A stretch of 64,000 bases of DNA, taken from positions 1,054,001 through 1,118,000 of the forward strand of contig NHNY01000004.1 of assembly GCA_002786065.1 (NCBI GenBank). The letters are read 5' to 3'. Under the pieces are notes generated by a model. That model did not search any database. It was given only the letters and a program-made list of their open reading frames with translations, and was not told where the DNA came from. Position numbers and translations under genes: made by a program. Each line of letters starts with the position of its first letter. Position 1 is the first letter of the stretch. Of the stretch, positions 56,542 through 64,000 are shown piece after piece. The stretch comes from Microcyclospora pomicola. Taxonomy: Eukaryota; Ascomycota; Dothideomycetes; Capnodiales.

Positions 56542-59500
56542 CTAATCGCTCAACTCGATGGCCTCTTCTTCTGTGTTCCCGACAGCCTGCAGAGCGTCGT
56601 TTTTCGGGATGAACAGAGGATGTCCTTGGCCAGCCTGCGCATATCGGTAAGGTCCTGTAGCAGCTTCATCGTCCTCGGACTCCTCGTCGTAGCTGTCCTC
56701 TTCTCCCTCTACTTCCTCATCGTAACCATCTTCCTCGCCCTCCTCGTCCCCCTCGCTGTAATTGGCATGGCCGTCGACCTCAGCACCGTCCTCTTCGCCG
56801 TCATAGCTATTCTGCTCTTCTTCATCTTCGACTTCGCTCTCTTCGTCATCGACATCAGCGAGAGCCGCGAAAGGGTTCTTGTGACTATACGACGCAGAGT
56901 TAGCCACATGTCCATCGAAGTCGTGAGGCTCATCGGCTATGGAGTCTTCTTCAGTGTCGCCACCTAAGATTTCCTCGCCCTTGACGTCCACTGATTCATG
57001 ACGCATTTGGTCTCGCCCCACATGATCGTTCCCAGATTCATCGTCAGCTAACAGCGAGATGGCCTGGGATGCGAGCTCGAGATTGACGTGAGAGCTAGGT
57101 GGCACCTGTGGCACAGTTTCGTCCTGAGCGTGATCGAATCCCCATGGGAGGGGCTGCATTATGTAGCCAGCGTCCCGCTGGAGAGACCCGGATTCTTCTT
57201 GGTAAGTATGCACTGCACGGTGACTTGCGGGTTGCATCTCGTTCCCAAAGTCGTCGCCGAAGGATTTCGAGAGTGCATGGTCGACTTGTGAAGGCGGGAC
57301 GGTGAAGTTAAGACCTTCATAGGTGACTTCTTCTGATGCCTGCGTATAGCTCGGAGGCCGAGAAAAACTTAGGGGATCTGGAGAGATTCCAAAGGCGGTA
57401 GAATTCGCCGCAAAAGGATGAGCTGTAGTCCGGTCTTGGAACAATGGTACTGCGTCTCCCTCTGGTAAGCGGTCCTGCGTATTGGAATACGGTGTGGATG
57501 TGTCGTGCCCGTTCGCTTGAGGTTCCGGGATGATGCCGTTGACCTTCAGGGAAGTCTCCGGCTGATCTGGAACCAATCCGTACGACGCTTTGTGTTGTTG
57601 GTCTCCGACAGTGCGCTGATACCTGGGAATAGGAGTGACGACTGCTGAAAACGTGCCATCTTGCTCTGAGGATGGCCGACTGATCTCGCGCGACCTCGAC
57701 TCGCGGAACTCCCGAGAACGCTCGATGGCTTTCGCATACTGCTCGCGTGGTACGAATCTGCTTTCACGAAGCCGATAAGCTGGAACATCTGGGTTTCTTC
57801 CGAGCATATCGGTCGATGCGTTATTCTGCGAAGCTTTCCACCTTGCTTCAGCGCGGGCACGTGCCATAGAAGGCGACTCATTCGATGAGTCAATGTTTGT
57901 GCTGCGGCGCATCGTTTCTTCCATCGCCATCTCGGACTTCATCAAAGCGGAAGTTTCCTGCAACTTCTCCCTGGCTGCTTTCAGTCGAGCAAATAGAGCC
58001 TCGTCATCCGCGGCAGAGCTCATTCGCGGCACGAAGGCAGGTGGCTGCATTGTAACATTCTCCTGAAGAGGTGCAGGGCTCGGTTGCGTGCTCGATGAAC
58101 GGACACTCGATGCACGGTTGACAGACTCATCACGTTGCCGCTTTGTACCTCGTGGGACCGTCGGAGTCGAAATGGGTGTCACGCCCAAAGCCTTCAATTT
58201 GAAGTAATTGGTCTTCGTCGTGCTACCTCGTCTGGGACCCTGGCGATCGAGCGAGAATCCGAGGAATGACGAGCGCTTCAGGAGGTCTGCGTGAGGGTCG
58301 CTAGTCGTTGTGAGTCTGTTCACTTGACCGCTATGGCCAGGTCCATCGGTGCTTCTCAAACGCTTGTGACTGGTGTACGACCCAGTGCTGGGATCTTGCG
58401 ATGAACATGATCTTTTTCCAGCAGGTAAACCCTGGACGTCCACCTTGGGTATAGTAGTTCGAAACATTGCATCCACCTCTTCTCGTCTCGTTGTGCTGGA
58501 AGCCGCAGTCGACTCCACAACACTGGCAGCCACACTACCGAGAACACTACCCATCTCGGAAGGAGTCTTACTCTCTCTCAGCGCTCGTTGCGCACGCTGC
58601 CTTCTAGCGCGTCCCCTGTTCGCCACTCTTTTCCGCCACGCGAGATCTCGCCACTTCCTCGAATACTTGCTTGCAAGCACGCTCCATCTGAAGCTATCCG
58701 CCTCGTTGTTGACGCGTTCGATGTAAATCTTCTCCTGCACCCCAGTGATCACTTTCTCGACAGTGTATTCGATGAATTGTTGCAGATAGCCTCCATCAGA
58801 CTGAAAGAAGAGATCAGTGGCCAGTCGACTGACGTGCTTTGTCTGTTCAGCTACTATGGCGCTTTGATTGTATGTGGCTCTGTCATTTGAGTTGATATCA
58901 GAGTTTGGGACAGCATGTGACGCCGGGAGCGCTTTCAGGGGCAGGAATGTGGACGCAGCTGGCTTATTGAATGTCGAGCTAGCTGTAAGACGACATTCAT
59001 TCTCGTCAGGGCCAAATGAGTTCGACAACGGACTTGGCTTTCGAGGTTGGAAATTGGCAAGTGAAGTTCTCCTGGATGGTTCAGTCGTTGCTTGCTGTGA
59101 GGTAGGCGCTGTTATGTTTTGATCTGGCGCTAGCTTTGTTTCGCTCACGTTAGCGTCGTTTGACATGACTGGAGCATCTATCCCGTGAGCATTAGTGAAC
59201 AGTTCTGATGTTGCCTGAGGCTGACCAGGTTCAGATTGAGGCATGGCAAAGGCAGAAGCAGTGGCAGAAACAGCTTTGGCTTCGTCGTTGTTGGCGCCGA
59301 GTGATCCTTGAGAAACTGTTTTGATACTGTTAGAAGGTTGCTTCGGCTTCACCGCATTCCAGTCGAAAAGTGAAGGCGCTGGGGCGAATGGTCCCGGTTT
59401 GAAGATGCTGGCTTGGTCAGCCTTTGTCTTTTCTTGCGGTAGCGATATTGAAGGTTCCGGAGCCTTGGCTGCATTGTCGATTTCTGGAGTCGAAGGTTTG

Positions 59501-61603
59501 GAAAATGAGAACGATGGCGGCGGCGGCGTGCTTGTCGTCTCGATTGGTTTGACTCCAGGGGCCGGAAGTGGCTGCAAGAAGTTGAAGCTAGAAGTCGTGG
59601 TTTCCGCGAAGCTCGATTTATTGGCGTTTGACAGATCTGCAAAGATGCTGGAAACACCTGCATTTTGCTGCGTGCTTGACGGTGTGCCAAAGCCATTGGA
59701 GGGCTTACCAAATCCACCGAAGGAGGCGAATGGACTTTGAGAGGGTGCTGAAACTTGCTGGAAGCCAGTTGTGGTTGCGGAGGGATTCGCCTCATGCTTC
59801 ACATTGTTGGCACTAGGCTTCTTGCTCTCCGGGATGAAAAGTGACTCGTCATCATCTTCTGTCTCTTGCGCCATCTCATTAATACTGTCTGTCCCGCCAT
59901 CCTCAGACTCGACACCCACAACGTCTTCCATAGTCTCCTCGGCTTCCTCCACTATTGCGAGTCCTGCGTTCTGCGCTTGTTTTACCGTCCATCCGTTGAT
60001 GATTGTTGGCAATGTTCGTCCAAATCTCTTGTCTTCCACCAGGGTGCTATGCATTTGCTTGACTTCGCCTTTAGGAATCGTTAAAGACGTGCCTGGCACC
60101 GAAGTCAGATCCAAGCATTCATCTCCATTGGCAGTTTTCTTGAATGAGAACCCGTATAGCTCGCAAAAACGAAGAACCTCTTCGTCGCTGTCCAAGCACA
60201 GCAACTCATGCATATAGTCGATGGTGAACGATTCGGGCGACACTTTGGCTCTTGCTCGAAATCCGCGCCAGATTGCATGAAGCACAGTCCGTCTGACCAG
60301 GTTGAAATATATCTCTGCCGCACATGCCATCAGATAGGAGACCTGCTTTGAGCCAACGAGCGTCCAAAACTTCTGCCAGTCCTGTTGTGCCACACTTTGC
60401 GTCGTGAAAGGACTCAAAGGACCATGTCGGTCCATCGTGTTACACACTGCGGCATAAAGTCGTAGAGCCGTTTGCACTCTTGTATTGCTCAGAACCGTCA
60501 ATGGCCAACTTTGCGCACGATCCTCGACATCAGGGTCTTGCAAATGAAACAGGATGAAGTAGGCTCGGAATTCACTCTCGTTGGGCAGCGTGACTCTTCC
60601 TCGATTTTCATCATAGAAGCTCATCAGCGAGAGCAAAGTAGCATCCAACTGCTCTCGTTCTTGAAACGCACTGAACTTCTCGGATGCTGGAGGAGTCACG
60701 GAAAGTTGATGTAGAGACAAGATGTGAAATCGCACAATCCGCTCGTAGCAATCGATCGCAATTTGCACATCTTCTGGCTTGGTGACCTGCTGGATAGAGA
60801 AGTCGTTACGGACGCCACGAGTTCGATCCCAGATGAAGCCGTGAACCTTTGCCAGAGAGGGCGCGTTGGCGAGAACGTCGTCGAAGAGAAACCTGATTGT
60901 CTTCTTCAGCACAGGCGGTGGGCGTAAATCTGACGGCAATTGTTCTTGCGCGCCAGCATCCGGGCGGTGAAACTTCTTCACCATTCGCGACTCGTCCGGT
61001 TCCTGGTCAGCTGTGCCATATGCCGAGCGGTTGGCATCCTAGATTCTGATCAGGCCACGCCCTTCGCATGTAGGTATGTTTCGCGGTGTGTACGCACCCT
61101 CTCTTCCGCCCATATGTCTCTTTGCACCACGCGCTCCGCCCGTTCGTACTCTGGGCACATATCCATACATTTTCCGACAGGTGTGACTGCTTCCGCGAGT
61201 GTTCGTCGTTTGTCGGGATGGGCAAGGATGCCATCGGATATGGCTTGTGCGCGCTCGATCTCTCGTGCTTTCGTGAGCTGTGCAAGATAGTTATTGTCAT
61301 AAGTCTGCGCTAAACAATGTTGTGGGAGGCAATTTCTGCACATACCTCTTGATACCGTTCTTGCCAACTGCTCCGGCCAGACGCGACGCCGTTACTCTGG
61401 CTTGCAGTCTTGAGTCCACGACCTTGCCGTCCATTTGTCACATTCCCTCTTGGTGCTTGTGGAGCATCACCGCGTGCAAGCGCATTGCCCTTTTGACCAA
61501 AGTTTCCACGGCCACGGATCATCGATGCTCCTCGCGACAGCACTGCACCACTAGTCGCGCGCGCTCGTCCTCGCCCTCGCGGAGCTCCGCCTCGTGTCGA
61601 CAT
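56542..61603 (-). CDS. SAC3: SAC3/GANP-type scaffold of the TREX-2 mRNA export complex
   Basis: Sac3 holds Thp1, Sus1, Cdc31 and Sem1 at the nuclear pore and couples transcription to mRNA export. Exons 61603-61346, 61304-61098 and 61002-56542 give about 1641 residues. An RGG/Gly-Arg-rich N-terminus precedes the Sac3/GANP domain, marked by GKCMDMCPEYERAERVVQRD, then VKKFHRPDAGAQEQLPSDLRPP and the long helical block ending near residue 470. A central Ser/Phe-rich stretch carries FG steps (FGGFGKPSNGFG), as expected for a nuclear-pore partner. The C-terminus is a long acidic tail of Asp/Glu. The first intron is only 41 nt. The second donor is GTGCGT at 61097; a weaker GTGGCC donor further on would add about 13 residues. 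Confidence 0.88.
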
Positions 61604-62352
61604 GGTCGTGCACTTGGCGCAGTCTCGTCGCTGCCCTCATGTGTTGTTTCTTTGTCTTTGGCTTGGATCTGAGTCGAAGGCGCGGGCCACTCAGGGCCAG
61701 AGGTGGCTGCTCAAGTCGACGATGCTGATGCGAGCTTGATCATGCACAAACACAATTGATGCTTTCAGTTAACTTCCGAGTTCGCGATTCTTGAACGTGA
61801 CGTGACAAACCGCGGGTATTGCCGCGGCTTACTATATCAGGCAAGGCGTCTGCAATCACCTCCGCGTGAGACGTGCGCCCGTCGCTCCAGAGCTTGTCGT
61901 GTCCATGGAAACTATAAAAAGACCAGTCGTGAACGTCGAGCACATCCAGATGACTCCACAACTTGGTGCAGGCGTGCCTCATACCAGAGACTCATGGCTA
62001 CCATACCTTATGTCTATATATATTTTCTCCCTATTGAGACATAAATACCGAGACTCGCGTCTTACCAAATTCTTATAGTCATTGCTCGTTGCCTCAACCA
62101 GTCCCAATCCCACCAGATCAGACATCCTGAATCCTGAAAGCTCTATTGGAACAATAATTGTCGTGTCTTCCAACACGACCTGTACGACCATGAGTCGGCC
62201 GCCGCGACGCGATGCCAAGCCAAGACCAAAGGTGCTGGCAAGCTTTACAAGGATTCGCTTGCTGGCGGCTGATTGACTGACACAAGTGCAGCGCTCGGCG
62301 GTCGTCATAAGTCATCGGGTTACATCAACTGTGGACAGCTGTCGGGCTCAAA
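61604..62352. other. Space between the YDR124W-like gene 3' end and SAC3 start
   Basis: These 749 bp lie upstream of SAC3 on the minus strand, with no supported gene. Small frames on both strands are AT/GC-mixed and lack any domain. Confidence 0.5.
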
Positions 62353-64000
62353 TCAGCAACTTCGGCGATGGGGCGGAAGCTGGGATGAGCTATCGTGCTC
62401 GTGGAACCCGTTCATGACGTAACCTTGCTGCGGGCCCAGATGCAACGCCATTGTGCTCGGATGTTGTTGTGCTGAGGACGATTGTGTGCCGCCCATGCGA
62501 GGATCTAGATGCATGTTCGGAGCTTTGTAAAGAGATTTATTGGGTACATGCCCATGGTAGTGACCCCCATCAATGTCGGAGGTGCCGTATGGGCCGAGGA
62601 CAGGTGCGGATTGCACGGGAGCTGCAGCGCTCGAGGTAAAGCTGAACATGTCTTGCAGTGCCGGAATCATCGGGAGATCGAAGGGGACGGAGAAAGTGCC
62701 CATTGGCGAGAAGGTAGGCTCGAATCGTGGCATGGGTATATGCGCAGTATTGACCTGTAAGTGCTGAGGATGTCTTTGTTGATGGAACGACGTCTCGTAG
62801 CCGTGATCACGCTGTGACGAGACCATGGACTCGAGATCTGTCAAGCATGGATCGTAGCGCAATATCTGGTCTGGTTCTGAGACCTCGAAAGACGGCAGTG
62901 ATGCAGAGTCGAACGAGCTGCTCATCTTCGGCCATTGCGATGATCCGGGCATGGTTGACTGCTGAACAGCCCAAGCACCAGTAGAGGGTGGACGCCAATT
63001 CTGATCTGCGTTTGAAGCGTCGTGGAGATACTCGTGCTTGAAACCTCGAGGAGAGTCTTGGCGAGTAATGTAATTTTGGTCTGGATTCGAGTGAGACATG
63101 CTGTTAAAGTCTTCCGTGTTGACGTCCAACTGAGGATTTTCGAATGGAATCTCAGTCCCGCTCAGAGGATGTATTGTGGATCCTGCGTCACGAATTTTCA
63201 ACGGTCGGTCAATCGTCTTGAAACCGAAGTGGTGTCGATCCTGCTTCCCTCGCTTGCTGGACCGCAACGGCGATGACCAGGCCCGACTACCACCATCTCG
63301 TTCAGGCTCATTGGAAGCATTATCGGAGCTGTCAGCGAGCGATCGCTTCGACGATGACTTCATCCGCTTCTCCTCTTCTTCATAATGGTAATATTCATTG
63401 GAATCTACGAGGGTGTGAGCATATCTTTTGGTGGCACCGGAAGATAGTGACTTACGCATGCCTGTCGTTATATATCTCTCCTCCATGGAGGCAACCTCGT
63501 ACATACTATCAAGAAGTTTGCCTCGGTAGTCTCTCTTCCGATCATTGCCATCAATGTCAGGCATGTCATCGAAGATGGATGCTGGGGCCAGCGCTTTGAG
63601 GAAAGGCGCCCAGTCCTCTCTAGGAGCATTGGTAGAGGACGCGTTGGTGTCGTTCAACCCGTTATGCCATTGCTTAAGCTGGGCGATTGACGGACGTAGT
63701 CGAAGTATATGGATGAGGAGATATGTACGTTCTGTTGGGATGTCAGCTCATCACTTCAATTGACTTAAGCGTCAGGCTGCACTTACCTTCTTTCTTGATG
63801 TGATCTGGCTCTCTAAATGAGCAGAACTCTAGGCGAGGCCACCACTCTGGCACATTCGGGTCTTCACAATCTCGCCGTCGGCTACTGTCTTGGTATGGGA
63901 ACAGAGCCTGCTTCCTAGGGCAGATACCTTTGATCCATGCTTTAGCAATTTTTTTTGTAGCAAGCTGTTGCATGCCTCTGAGTCGAGACTCAAAGAATTC
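62353..64000 (-). CDS. YDR124W-like helical-bundle protein (DUF2841), 5' partial
   Basis: Visible exons are 64000-63787 (open to the window edge), 63731-63456 and 63404-62353, about 513 residues. The start lies beyond base 64000: the frame is open upstream of the first visible ATG (63973). The conserved YDR124W-like domain is clear: AKAWIKGICPRKQALFPYQ, the VPEWWPRLEFCSFREPDHIKK block, and, after the first intron, LLIHILRLRPSIAQLKQWH. The rest is disordered, rich in Ser, His, Pro and Asp, with a short basic patch (RSSKRGKQDRHH). The second intron (51 nt, GTAAGT to GTAG) is a multiple of three with no stop, so a retained form would carry 17 extra residues. Members also occur near cell-surface gene clusters in Aspergillus fumigatus. 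The biochemical function is not known to me; nuclear regulatory roles are conceivable. Confidence 0.78.

Noticed and set aside
60814-60825. B-box-like GTTCGATCCC
   Set aside because: It lies within conserved SAC3 coding sequence and has no tRNA fold around it.
1-64000. Transposons, viral fossils, CRISPR arrays
   Set aside because: I saw no reverse transcriptase, integrase or transposase frame, no long terminal or inverted repeats and no spaced direct repeats; a repeat-library search would be the decisive test.

Overview
The window is a stretch of nuclear genome from a filamentous ascomycete (Pezizomycotina). The class Dothideomycetes is my guess from overall look, not from a comparison. The evidence is short GT-AG introns (mostly 49-80 nt) with CTAAC/CTGAC-type branch sites, compact genes on both strands, long CT-rich leaders, and fungal-only families such as the YDR124W-like helical-bundle protein and Ypp1. 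I read 21 protein-coding genes. Two are cut by the window edges: the first on the left, the last on the right. I found no rRNA, tRNA, CRISPR array, transposon or viral fossil that I can support.

Layout. 1-9 kb: 3' end of a Gln/Ser/Gly/Tyr-rich protein (+), cardiolipin synthase (+), a SUN-domain ER protein of the Slp1/SUCO type (-), and the mitochondrial tRNA-modifying enzyme MTO1 (+). 9-11.7 kb is gene-free and ends in a pyrimidine-rich leader. 11.7-17.5 kb: GSK-3 kinase (+), complex I LYR subunit NDUFA6 (+), Pol I/III subunit AC19 (-), and HIS3 (+). 17.9-28.2 kb: Sth1/Snf2-type remodeler (-), saccharopine dehydrogenase LYS9 (+), and a mucin-like seven-helix DUF4203 protein (-). 30-38 kb: glutathione synthetase (-) and a very large ARIP4/ATRX-like SNF2 ATPase (+). 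40-44 kb: two secreted enzymes in tandem, a GH64 beta-1,3-glucanase and a heme-thiolate peroxidase. 44.4-56 kb: NAPE-PLD-like hydrolase (-), cyclopropane-synthase-like methyltransferase (-), RIX1 (-), YPP1 (+), and an amidase-signature enzyme (-). 56.5-64 kb: SAC3 (-) and the YDR124W-like protein (-).

How the genes relate. Most are conserved single-copy housekeeping genes in no shared operon-like unit. Several pairs fire outward from a short common promoter: SLP1/MTO1, RPC19/HIS3, STH1/LYS9, GSH2/ARIP4-like and RIX1/YPP1. Four products act in mitochondria: cardiolipin synthase, MTO1, NDUFA6 and probably the NAPE-PLD homologue. Two are SNF2-family ATPases. The most suggestive groupings are the secreted GH64 plus peroxygenase pair, and a loose lipid/amide neighbourhood in which a NAPE-PLD homologue and an amidase with rat-FAAH-like catalytic spacing lie within 12 kb.

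Exon limits were placed by hand from splice signals, reading phase and protein similarity remembered from the families. No alignment or transcript was available. Start codons and a few splice sites stay uncertain, as noted entry by entry.
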